Source of the DNA: Paracoccaceae bacterium
Lineage (GTDB): Bacteria; Pseudomonadota; Alphaproteobacteria; Rhodobacterales; Rhodobacteraceae
Length of the DNA stretch: 64,000 bases
Direction: 5' to 3'
NCBI GenBank assembly: GCA_024639125.1
Contig: JAHEJA010000023.1
Location: 21,284-85,283 of the forward strand
In this document: positions 25,817 through 34,047 of the stretch, one piece after another
How positions within the stretch are numbered: the stretch's first letter is position 1
How the letters are laid out: every line of letters begins with the position of its first letter
Notes under the pieces: generated by a model
The model's database searches: none
The model's input: the letters and a program-made list of their open reading frames with translations, nothing else
What the model was told of the DNA's origin: nothing
Program-made: the position numbers and the translations under genes

Positions 25817-28048
25817 TTGGACACACGGCGAAGACAGGCATTTTGGGCCAAATTTGTGCGCTTACGGCGCCAAAGACGCATTGTCGCCGCTGTTAACATC
25901 GGCCTTGTGATGATGGGGCCTATTTTGGCCTTGGCGACTTATATCGTCTTGGGCCCAATGGATCAGGGGGCGATTTCGCCACTGCTCCGACTCGTTTTGA
26001 TGTCGGATCTGATCTATGTTTTGCTTATTGTGGCCCTCGTGCTGCAGCGTGTTTTGCGCATAGTTGCCCAAAGACGGCAAAAATCTGCCGGTTCTAGATT
26101 GCACCTTCGCTTAACAGGTGTGTTTACGATTATGGCGCTCTTGCCGACCATTACTGTTGCAATCTTTGCTATTCTGTCGGTCAACATGGGGCTAGAGGCG
26201 TGGTTTTCAACGCGGGTTCAAAGCGTGATTTCGGCCTCTTTGTCTGCGGCGCAATCCTATGAACAAGAACAAAAATCCGCCCTAAGAGAAGATGCCATTG
26301 ATTTAGCATCCCGATTGGTGCGCAAGAAAATAAGAGAAGGATCAATAGATCCCGAAGTGTTGCGCGATGAACTCAGCCAGGGGCAGCTTGCCATTCAGCG
26401 CGGCCTGCGCGAAGCGTTTATAATCGATGAAACTGGCGCAATTCTTTTTCGTGGCGATCGTTCATATCTGTTTGATTTCGAAGACCTCACCCAGAGCGAC
26501 ATTGACGCATCCTTGGCCGAAGTCGTGCTGATTGAAGATTGGGTAAATAATGAAATGCGCGCCTTGGTCTATTTGGACGGCTTTAGCGATTATTACCTGT
26601 ATGTCACCCGCGATGTGGATGGGGAATTGCTGTCGCTTTTGGATGACACGCAACAGACTGCGTTGTTTTATCAGCAACGTGAATCTGAACGCGGGCGCGT
26701 GCTGTTTGATTTTGGCGTGCTTTACTTGGCGTTTGCTGTGTTGTTGATCTTGGCATCTGTGCTTTTGGCGCTTTGGTTTGCGGAACGGCTGTCGCGCCCT
26801 ATCGGACGGTTGGCTGGGGCCGCACAACGGGTTGGCCAAGGCGAATTGGACACACAAGTGATCGAAGAAGAGGGGGATGACGAAATTGCTCAGCTTGGTG
26901 TGTATTTCAACCAAATGACACGTCAGCTCAAGGCGCAGCGCGACACCTTGTTAGAGTCAACCGCCCAAGTCGAACGCCGCCGCCGGATGTTTGACTCGGT
27001 TTTGACTTCGGTTACGTCTGGTGTGGTCGGTTTGGATCCCGCAGGCAGCATTGCCTTTGTCAACCGGTCTGCAGAACGTTTGTTGGGGTGGAGCGATACC
27101 CAAGAAGCCGTTGATATGGTTGTCGCAGTGCCAGAGTTTGGACCCCTTTTTGATCGGCTCAAAGAAACGGGTGCTGACAGTGTCCAAGAAGAAATCAAAG
27201 TTATTCGCTCGGGTCGTGTAGAAAACCTTTTGGTGCGCATGTCTAAACGGCATCTTGGCGATGACACCCTAGAAGGGTATGTTGTTGCATTTGACGATGT
27301 TACAGATCTGGTATCCGCCCAAAGATCGGCAGCATGGGGCGATGTGGCGCGCAGAATTGCGCATGAAATCAAAAACCCATTGACCCCAATTCAATTGTCA
27401 GCGGAACGGATCAAACGTAAATTTGGGCCGAAACTAGCAGAAGAGTCACAAGATTTAGAACAGCTTACTGGCGTAATCGTGCGTCAAACCAATGACTTAC
27501 GTCGCATTGTGGATGAATTTTCAAAATTTGCGCGCATGCCCGAGCCGGAAAAGCGGCTTGAGGATATCGTAACATTGGTAAATTCTGCCTATGTGTTGCA
27601 AATGGCCGGACAGCCCAAAGTGGATTTTTCCAAGGAGTGCCAAATCGAAACGCTTCAGGCGGATGTCGATGCGACTATGATATCTCAAGCGTTGATGAAC
27701 CTGTTGAAAAACGCAGGAGAAGCTATTGAAACGCGCCTGGAAAAGGGGGTCTTTCCTTTGCTTAAAGGGCGCATTCATGTGGGTGTTACGTATGAAGACA
27801 ATACAGTGCAAATTCGGATTTCGGATAATGGCATCGGATTGCCGCAAGACAGATCACGTCTGTTTGAACCCTATGTTACAACACGTGACAAGGGGACGGG
27901 ACTCGGCTTGCCGATCGTGAAAAAAATTATAGAAGAACATGGGGGTACTTTGCGTTTGGTGGACGCAGAGCCGTTTGATATGGGGGCACATTTCGGTGCC
28001 TGTGCAATTGTGGAACTGCCGGTGGTATCGGTGGTATTTGAGGGGTAA
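25817..28048 (+). CDS. ntrY: transmembrane nitrogen sensor kinase NtrY
   Basis: This is a 743-residue membrane histidine kinase. The N-terminal 330 residues have about four transmembrane helices around a large periplasmic region. A HAMP domain follows (RLSRPIGRLAGAAQRVGQGEL near 330), then PAS (VLTSVTSGVVGLDPAGSIAFVNRSAERLL, in parts, near 395), H-box [21 protein letters not shown] near 513 and ATPase boxes (NLLKNAGEAIE, DNGIGLP, DKGTGLGLPIVKKI). It starts at TTG 25817, supported by AGGAG six bases before. It is partner of NtrX six bases downstream. NtrYX influences nitrogen and redox/respiratory regulation in alphaproteobacteria. Confidence 0.94.
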   Translation: MDTRRRQAFWAKFVRLRRQRRIVAAVNIGLVMMGPILALATYIVLGPMDQGAISPLLRLVLMSDLIYVLLIVALVLQRVLRIVAQRRQKSAGSRLHLRLTGVFTIMALLPTITVAIFAILSVNMGLEAWFSTRVQSVISASLSAAQSYEQEQKSALREDAIDLASRLVRKKIREGSIDPEVLRDELSQGQLAIQRGLREAFIIDETGAILFRGDRSYLFDFEDLTQSDIDASLAEVVLIEDWVNNEMRALVYLDGFSDYYLYVTRDVDGELLSLLDDTQQTALFYQQRESERGRVLFDFGVLYLAFAVLLILASVLLALWFAERLSRPIGRLAGAAQRVGQGELDTQVIEEEGDDEIAQLGVYFNQMTRQLKAQRDTLLESTAQVERRRRMFDSVLTSVTSGVVGLDPAGSIAFVNRSAERLLGWSDTQEAVDMVVAVPEFGPLFDRLKETGADSVQEEIKVIRSGRVENLLVRMSKRHLGDDTLEGYVVAFDDVTDLVSAQRSAAWGDVARRIAHEIKNPLTPIQLSAERIKRKFGPKLAEESQDLEQLTGVIVRQTNDLRRIVDEFSKFARMPEPEKRLEDIVTLVNSAYVLQMAGQPKVDFSKECQIETLQADVDATMISQALMNLLKNAGEAIETRLEKGVFPLLKGRIHVGVTYEDNTVQIRISDNGIGLPQDRSRLFEPYVTTRDKGTGLGLPIVKKIIEEHGGTLRLVDAEPFDMGAHFGACAIVELPVVSVVFEG

Positions 28049-28053
28049 ATAAC

Positions 28054-29454
28054 GTGAGCGATTTAAACGATATTTTGATTGTGGATGATGAAAAAGATAT
28101 CCGCCAATTGATATCTGATATTCTTGAGGACGAAGGCTATGCCACGCGATTGGCTGGCACGTCTGATGATGCAATCAAAGAAGTAACATCCAAACCACCG
28201 AGTTTGTTAATTTTGGATATCTGGCTCAAAGACAGCGATATGGATGGGATTGATATCTTGAAAAAGGTGAAATCCGAATATCCACAGGTTCCAGTTGTTA
28301 TTATTTCTGGCCATGGCAATATCGAAATTGCCGTCGCCGCGATCAAACAGGGGGCTTATGATTTCATTGAAAAGCCATTTAACATTGATCAATTGTTAGT
28401 GGTCATTCGTCGTGCAATGGAAGCCTCTCGTCTGAGACGCGAAAACAAAGAGTTGCGGCAAAAAGACGGCCCTATTTTGGAAATGATCGGTCATAGTACC
28501 GTTTTCAAAACGCTTGTTGCGCAACTTGACAAGGTGACAAAATCCAACGGTCGCGTCATGCTAAGCGGGCCTTCTGGGGTCGGCAAGGAAATGGCTGCGC
28601 GTTATATCCATTCCCATTCTGACCGCGCTTCGGCGCCGTTTGTCATCGTAAATTGTGCAACCATCGAACCGGATCGGATGGAAGACGTGCTTTTTGGTCA
28701 CGAAGGGCGTGGGCAGGGTGCACATCAAGGTCTTCTTGAACAAGCCAATGGGGGCGTGATTTACTTCGACGAAGTGGCGGATATGCCTTTGGTGACGCAA
28801 TCAAAAATTTTGCGCGTCTTGGTTGATCAAAAATTTCAACGTGTCGGTGGCAACGAAGAAGTCAAAGTTGATCTTAGGGTTATTTCGTCAACCAGTCGCG
28901 ACTTGAAACAAGAAATTGATAACAAAACGTTCAGAGAAGAGCTGTATCATCGCTTGAATGTTGTGCCTATCCCGGTTCCGTCACTAGAACAGCGGCGCGA
29001 AGATATTCCACTTTTGGCGGACTATTTCATTGCGCATTTCAACAAAACCCAAGGTTTGGCATTGCGCCACCTAAGTGACGATGCCTCTGCGATGTTGCAA
29101 ACGCAGAATTGGCCCGGAAATGTGCGTCAGCTTAAAAACTTGATCGAACGCGTGTTGATATTGGGCGATGGCACAGGTGATATTTTGGTGGACGATCTTC
29201 CCAATGATATTTCCTCTGAAACGTCGCAGGGCGGTTCGATTGTAAGCGGTGCAATTGCGACGATGCCCTTGCGCGAAGCACGTGAAGCATTTGAACGTGA
29301 ATATTTGATTGCCCAGATCAATCGCTTTGGCGGCAATATCAGCAAGACCGCCAATTTTGTGGGTATGGAACGAAGCGCATTGCATCGAAAACTAAAGTCT
29401 TTGGGCGTGGTCTCGAGTGGAAAATCAGCCCGTATTCAGGATGACGCCGAATGA
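28054..29454 (+). CDS. ntrX: response regulator NtrX with altered sigma-54 contact loop
   Basis: This is a 466-residue NtrC-family regulator: receiver (ILIVDDEKDIRQLISDIL, phosphoacceptor Asp in LLILDIWLKDSDMDG), AAA+ domain (LSGPSGVGKEMAARYIH near residue 170, GGVIYFDEVADMP near 232, FREELYHRLNVVPIPVP near 292) and a C-terminal Fis-type helix-turn-helix (FGGNISKTANFVGMERSALHRKL). Where active sigma-54 activators have GAFTGA after LFGHE, this one reads GRGQGAHQG, so it should not engage sigma-54 in the usual way. The start codon is GTG with a GAGGGG site. It is cotranscribed with ntrY. Confidence 0.94.
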   Translation: MSDLNDILIVDDEKDIRQLISDILEDEGYATRLAGTSDDAIKEVTSKPPSLLILDIWLKDSDMDGIDILKKVKSEYPQVPVVIISGHGNIEIAVAAIKQGAYDFIEKPFNIDQLLVVIRRAMEASRLRRENKELRQKDGPILEMIGHSTVFKTLVAQLDKVTKSNGRVMLSGPSGVGKEMAARYIHSHSDRASAPFVIVNCATIEPDRMEDVLFGHEGRGQGAHQGLLEQANGGVIYFDEVADMPLVTQSKILRVLVDQKFQRVGGNEEVKVDLRVISSTSRDLKQEIDNKTFREELYHRLNVVPIPVPSLEQRREDIPLLADYFIAHFNKTQGLALRHLSDDASAMLQTQNWPGNVRQLKNLIERVLILGDGTGDILVDDLPNDISSETSQGGSIVSGAIATMPLREAREAFEREYLIAQINRFGGNISKTANFVGMERSALHRKLKSLGVVSSGKSARIQDDAE

Positions 29455-29529
29455 CACCACGGATTGACCATGACCGTGTTGCATGTCATGCACTAAAACT
29501 TGCAAGTATCACCGCACGAGGTTGATGGG

Positions 29530-30906
29530 ATGAAGGTCATTATTTGTGGAGCTGGTCAAGTAGGCTGGCAAATCGCGCGCCACCTTGCGGGGGAACGTAA
29601 CGATGTGACTGTGGTTGATAGCAATCCCGACCTTGTGCGTCGCGCCACGGATACATTGGATGTTCAAGGCGTCGCTGGGTTTGCGTCTTATCCGGATGTT
29701 CTGGATCGAGCCGGTGCGCGTGATGCTGATATGATCATTGCGGCGACCCATTCAGACGAAGTGAACATGGTCACATGTCAAGTTGCGCATTCGGTTTTCA
29801 ACATTCAACGAAAAATTGCTCGCTTGCGTAGCCAGTCATATTTGACCGCAATTTATTCGGATCTATATCGCCGTGATCATTTGCCCATTGATGTGGTCAT
29901 TTCGCCAGAACGCGAAGTGGCTGAAGCCGCGTTGAAACGTCTTGCGACGCCATCTGCGTTTGATACGGAAATGTTTTTGGATGATCGGGCGCAACTACTG
30001 GGGCTGCGCTTGGATGAAAACTGTCCTGTGCTGAACACGCCATTGCGCCAGTTGACGGATTTGTTTTCAACACTTCGCACGATTGTGGTCGGTGTGCGTC
30101 GCAATGGCGTGCTCTTTGCCCCTGAAGCAGGGGATCAGTTGTTTGCCGCTGATGAATGTTATTTGATGACACATATTGACGATGTTGGTCGTTCAATGGA
30201 GGTGTTTGGCAAGTCGCATGCGCGGCAAGATCGCGTTGTGGTGATTGGGGGCGGTAATGTTGGCTTGGCAGTGGCGAAAACGCTTGAGTCCGGCGAACAT
30301 CGTGTGCGGACCCGAATTATCGAAAAGGATCGCAAGATCGCTGAAAAAGCCGCCGATGCGCTTGAGCGTACGATTGTTTTGAATGGCGATGGGTTGAATA
30401 CCGCTTTGCTTTTAGAGGCGAACATTTCCAAAGCGGATGCTTTGCTTGCCGTGACTGACGACGATAAAACCAATATGCTTGCCGCAGTGCGTGCCAAGGC
30501 GCAGGGCTGCCCGATGACAATTGCGTTGATCAACGATCCGACGCTTGTGCCGCTAATGGCACCTTTGGGTATTGATGCCTATATCAACCCACGCGCCACG
30601 ACCGTAAGTTCCATTCTGCGCCATATTCGACATGGGCGCGTTCGGGGTGTGTATTCTATCGGTGATGCCGAAGCAGAAATCATCGAAGCGCAGGTTTTGA
30701 CCACATCTCCGATCGCAGGACAGCGTATTCGTGACATCGATTTTCCCGAAGGTGTTTTGGTAGGGGGCGTGTTGAAAAACGGTGAAATGATCAAACCTAC
30801 GGGAAAGACGCGTATTGATGAAGGCGACGTTATCGCGCTGTTTTCATTGGCCAAGGATGTCGGCGAAGTTGAACGTCTGCTTCAAGTTTCCATCGATTTT
30901 TTCTAA
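29530..30906 (+). CDS. trkA: Trk system potassium uptake protein TrkA
   Basis: This is a 458-residue cytoplasmic regulatory subunit of the Trk potassium transporter, with two tandem RCK units. Each unit has a Rossmann NAD site (MKVIICGAGQVGWQIARHLA at the start, and RVVVIGGGNVGLAVAKTLES near residue 233) followed by a TrkA-C domain (DRAQLLGLRLDENCPV near 150, and the IRDIDFPEGVLVGGVLKNGE region near 400). The start at ATG 29530 matches the family N-terminus and follows GAGG. It lies four bases before trkH. Confidence 0.95.
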   Translation: MKVIICGAGQVGWQIARHLAGERNDVTVVDSNPDLVRRATDTLDVQGVAGFASYPDVLDRAGARDADMIIAATHSDEVNMVTCQVAHSVFNIQRKIARLRSQSYLTAIYSDLYRRDHLPIDVVISPEREVAEAALKRLATPSAFDTEMFLDDRAQLLGLRLDENCPVLNTPLRQLTDLFSTLRTIVVGVRRNGVLFAPEAGDQLFAADECYLMTHIDDVGRSMEVFGKSHARQDRVVVIGGGNVGLAVAKTLESGEHRVRTRIIEKDRKIAEKAADALERTIVLNGDGLNTALLLEANISKADALLAVTDDDKTNMLAAVRAKAQGCPMTIALINDPTLVPLMAPLGIDAYINPRATTVSSILRHIRHGRVRGVYSIGDAEAEIIEAQVLTTSPIAGQRIRDIDFPEGVLVGGVLKNGEMIKPTGKTRIDEGDVIALFSLAKDVGEVERLLQVSIDFF

Positions 30907-30909
30907 GCC

Positions 30910-32424
30910 ATGCTGAAACGCTTATATCAGCTGCCTTTGTTTTTTCTGCTTTGGGGACTTTGTTCCGCTGCTATGTTTGTGCCGATGGGCTATGCTTTGG
31001 CACATCAAAGTTTTTTTGAAGCACGAATGTTTGGCTATTCTGCTGTCTTGGGGTTGTTTTTGCTCTTTATGGTTGGGCTTGCTTTGTCCAATCGTAAATT
31101 TGAACTTTCAGGTGTGCGGCAACTGTCGTCTCTTTTGTTGGGCTTTGTGCTTTTGCCCTTTTATTTGGCAATTCCATTTAACGAAGCACTTGGAACGACG
31201 TGGTTTAGTTCGTCTTACCTTGAAATGGTCAGCGCGCTGACAACCACTGGATTTCGCACATTTGATGCTGGGCGCTTGTCAGAGACGCTGCATCTATGGC
31301 GGGCCTTGGTCGCGTGGCTGGGCGGTGGCATCATGTGGGTAACCGCTGCTGCGATTTTGGCGCCGATGAACCTTGGGGGGTTTGAAGTGACCGCCGCGGG
31401 CAATGGTGAATTCAGCACCCGTCAGTACAATTTTTCGACATCCTCTGAAATGGCACATTTTCTTGAGCGCACAGTGAATATGATGGTTCCGACCTATGCC
31501 GGGCTCACGATGGTGTTGTGGATCTTGTTGGTTATGTCGGGGGATATGGGGTTGAATGCCTTTGTGACTGCGATGTCGGTCATGTCCACAAGCGGCATGT
31601 CCATGCAGAATTTTGGCGATCCTGTGACCCAGCAATGGCTCGGTGAAGCTATTATTTTGATGTTTTTTGTGTTTGCTCTTTCGCACCACACATTCAGCGA
31701 CAAACAAGGCAAAGCGCATCGCGATAGCCTAAGGAATGATCCAGAATTGCGGTTGGGTATTTTTATTTGCCTAGCCTTGCCACTGGCGTTGTTTTTGCGT
31801 CATTGGATCGGTGCGCTTGATCAAAGTGACCAGTCCTCTTTTGCCAGTGGGTTATCTGCATTGTGGGGGGGCTTTTTCACAGTCATGTCGTTTTTAACGA
31901 CCACAGGTTATCAAAGCTCGCATTGGGTGGATGCGCAAACTTGGTCAGGTATGCAAACGCCCGGTGTTATCTTTCTGGGGCTTGCTTTGGTCGGTGGCGG
32001 CGTTGCGACGACGGCTGGCGGAGTGAAATTATTGCGTGTCTATGCGCTTTATCTAAATGCTGATCGTGAAATGGAAGTCTTGGTGTACCCAAGTTCGGTT
32101 GGCCGCCGGCAAAAGCATTTGCGCAGTGATCTTTTAAGCGGTTCTTTTATTGCTTGGGTGTTTTTCATGCTCTTTGTGGTAACGCTTTCTGTAAATACTT
32201 TGGCGTTTTCTGCTTTGGGCTTATCATTTGAAGATGCTCTTATCTTGTGCATTTCGGCGCTGTCCACGACGGGTCCCTTGATAGATATGGTTCAGCTAGA
32301 GCTGAGTTCGATTGCCGATCTTCCAGTTTTGTCCAAAGCGGTTTTGTCCCTAACGATGATTTTGGGGCGACTTGAAATATTGGTTGTGATCGCACTTGTC
32401 TCACCGTCAATTTGGCGATCCTGA
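30910..32424 (+). CDS. trkH: Trk potassium transporter membrane subunit TrkH
   Basis: This 504-residue potassium channel-like permease has repeated M1-P-M2 units. Selectivity-filter-like segments are visible as SALTTTGFRTFDAG near residue 110, MSTSGMSMQNFG near 230, SFLTTTGYQSSHW near 330 and ALSTTGPLIDM near 455. It works with TrkA, encoded directly upstream. Length and helix count are normal. The trkAH pair between ntrX and hfq is conserved in Rhodobacteraceae. Confidence 0.94.
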   Translation: MLKRLYQLPLFFLLWGLCSAAMFVPMGYALAHQSFFEARMFGYSAVLGLFLLFMVGLALSNRKFELSGVRQLSSLLLGFVLLPFYLAIPFNEALGTTWFSSSYLEMVSALTTTGFRTFDAGRLSETLHLWRALVAWLGGGIMWVTAAAILAPMNLGGFEVTAAGNGEFSTRQYNFSTSSEMAHFLERTVNMMVPTYAGLTMVLWILLVMSGDMGLNAFVTAMSVMSTSGMSMQNFGDPVTQQWLGEAIILMFFVFALSHHTFSDKQGKAHRDSLRNDPELRLGIFICLALPLALFLRHWIGALDQSDQSSFASGLSALWGGFFTVMSFLTTTGYQSSHWVDAQTWSGMQTPGVIFLGLALVGGGVATTAGGVKLLRVYALYLNADREMEVLVYPSSVGRRQKHLRSDLLSGSFIAWVFFMLFVVTLSVNTLAFSALGLSFEDALILCISALSTTGPLIDMVQLELSSIADLPVLSKAVLSLTMILGRLEILVVIALVSPSIWRS

Positions 32425-32452
32425 ATATTTTCATGGACGATTTCTACGAGTT

Positions 32453-32512
32453 GTGGTTGTATCGGATCAGTAGGGCTGATACGCCCTACATTATCTATGG
32501 TCGTGCAACCAC
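32453..32512. other. nested inverted repeats between trkH and hfq
   Basis: An outer perfect 7-bp pair, GTGGTTG (32453-32459) / CAACCAC (32506-32512), encloses an inner perfect 6-bp hairpin, GTAGGG / CCCTAC (32470-32489, 8-base loop). There is no poly-T tract after it, so it is not a standard terminator. It ends 24 bases before the hfq start and could be an hfq 5'-UTR structure or processing site. Confidence 0.5.
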
Positions 32513-32536
32513 TAAAGAAAACAAAAGGCAAATAAA

Positions 32537-32776
32537 ATGGCATCCGATCGTCAAAATCTTCAAGACGCTTTTTTGAACCACGTTCGCAAAGCAAAGATTC
32601 CAGTAACCGTATTTTTAATCAACGGGGTAAAGTTGCAAGGTGTGATCACCTGGTTTGACAACTTCTGTATCCTGTTGCGCCGTGATGGGCAGTCGCAATT
32701 GGTGTATAAACACGCGATTTCTACTATTATGCCGTCACAAAACATCTCTCTTTACGAAGGTGAAGACCAGAATTGA
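32537..32776 (+). CDS. hfq: RNA chaperone Hfq
   Basis: This 79-residue Sm-like protein forms the hexameric ring that pairs small RNAs with mRNAs. The Sm1 motif [37 protein letters not shown] (in parts) is followed by the Sm2 signature [13 protein letters not shown] near residue 60. The C-terminal tail is short ([11 protein letters not shown]), as usual in alphaproteobacteria. The stop codon overlaps the hflX start (TGATG). Confidence 0.97.
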   Translation: MASDRQNLQDAFLNHVRKAKIPVTVFLINGVKLQGVITWFDNFCILLRRDGQSQLVYKHAISTIMPSQNISLYEGEDQN

Positions 32777-34047
32777 TGGAACATGATAGGGTTGCCACCC
32801 GCGCATGGGTGCTGCATCCCGATATAAAATCGGATCGTAATCGCCGTGCCGCAGCGCCTGCGTTAGAAGAAGCTGTGTCGCTTGCGCATGCATTGCCTAA
32901 CTTGGATGTCATTGGCGGTTTGATTGTGCCTTTGCCCAAACCACAGCCAGGCAAGCTTTTTGGCAAAGGTAAGCTCGAAGAGCTGAAAAACCTATTTCAC
33001 GACAATGAAATCGAACTGGTCTTGATTGACGGGCCAGTGTCGCCGGTTCAGCAGCGTAACTTGGAAAAGGAATGGAAGGTCAAAATTCTGGATCGCACTG
33101 GATTGATCCTTGAAATCTTTTCGGACCGTGCTGCAACACGTGAAGGTGTGCTTCAGGTGGAAATGGCTGCCTTGACGTATCAGCGAACACGTTTGGTGCG
33201 GGCTTGGACCCACCTTGAACGTCAACGCGGCGGATTGGGGTTTGTTGGCGGTCCCGGTGAAACACAAATCGAAGCTGACCGCCGTGCCATTGATGAACAA
33301 TTGGTTCGTTTGCGTCGTCAACTTGATAAAGTTGTGAAAACACGCACGTTGCATCGGGCAGCGCGCGCGAAAATACCCTATCCCATCGTTGCTTTGGTCG
33401 GATATACCAATGCGGGAAAATCAACGCTTTTCAATCGCTTGACGGGTGCGGATGTGATGGCAAAAGACATGCTTTTTGCGACACTTGACCCAACGATGCG
33501 TGCGGTGAAATTAGAAAATGGATTAGATATAATTTTATCCGATACCGTTGGATTTATTTCAGATTTGCCAACGGAATTGGTGGCATCGTTCCGCGCAACG
33601 CTAGAAGAAGTCTTGGCTGCGAATGTTATTTTGCATGTGCGCGACATTGCACATGAAGCCACCGAAGAACAATCAGAGGATGTTCTCGCAATTATGGAAA
33701 ACCTTGGTGTAAACGACAAAACACCTGTGTTGGAAGTATGGAATAAGATCGACAAACTTGCCCCTGATATCCGCTCAGCCGTTCAAACCAAAGCTGCGCG
33801 TGACGAAGATATTTTTGCAATATCTGCCGTTACGGGGGATGGGTTCGATGATCTTTTGGCAGCGATTGCCAAAGCGCTAAATTCCGAAACGCTGCTCGAA
33901 GACGTTTTGATCCCCTATGCTGACGGGAAAAAGCGGGCATTCCTATATGAACAAGACGTTATCGAAGCCGAAACATCGCATGACGAAGGAACGTTATTTA
34001 CTGTGTCATGGACGCCAATGGTTAAAGCCAAGTTTGAACGTCTTTAA
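32776..34047 (+). CDS. hflX: GTPase HflX
   Basis: This is a 423-residue ribosome-associated GTPase that splits stalled ribosomes. The N-terminal HflX domain has LIVPLPKPQPGKLFGKGKLEEL (in parts) near residue 55 and the glycine-rich RGGLGFVGGPGETQIEADRR near 155. The G-domain has G1 GYTNAGKSTLFN near 217, G3 DTVGFI near 260 and G4 NKID near 328. The start at ATG 32776 is coupled to hfq. Its stop codon overlaps the stop of the convergent acylase gene. Confidence 0.95.
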   Translation: MEHDRVATRAWVLHPDIKSDRNRRAAAPALEEAVSLAHALPNLDVIGGLIVPLPKPQPGKLFGKGKLEELKNLFHDNEIELVLIDGPVSPVQQRNLEKEWKVKILDRTGLILEIFSDRAATREGVLQVEMAALTYQRTRLVRAWTHLERQRGGLGFVGGPGETQIEADRRAIDEQLVRLRRQLDKVVKTRTLHRAARAKIPYPIVALVGYTNAGKSTLFNRLTGADVMAKDMLFATLDPTMRAVKLENGLDIILSDTVGFISDLPTELVASFRATLEEVLAANVILHVRDIAHEATEEQSEDVLAIMENLGVNDKTPVLEVWNKIDKLAPDIRSAVQTKAARDEDIFAISAVTGDGFDDLLAAIAKALNSETLLEDVLIPYADGKKRAFLYEQDVIEAETSHDEGTLFTVSWTPMVKAKFERL

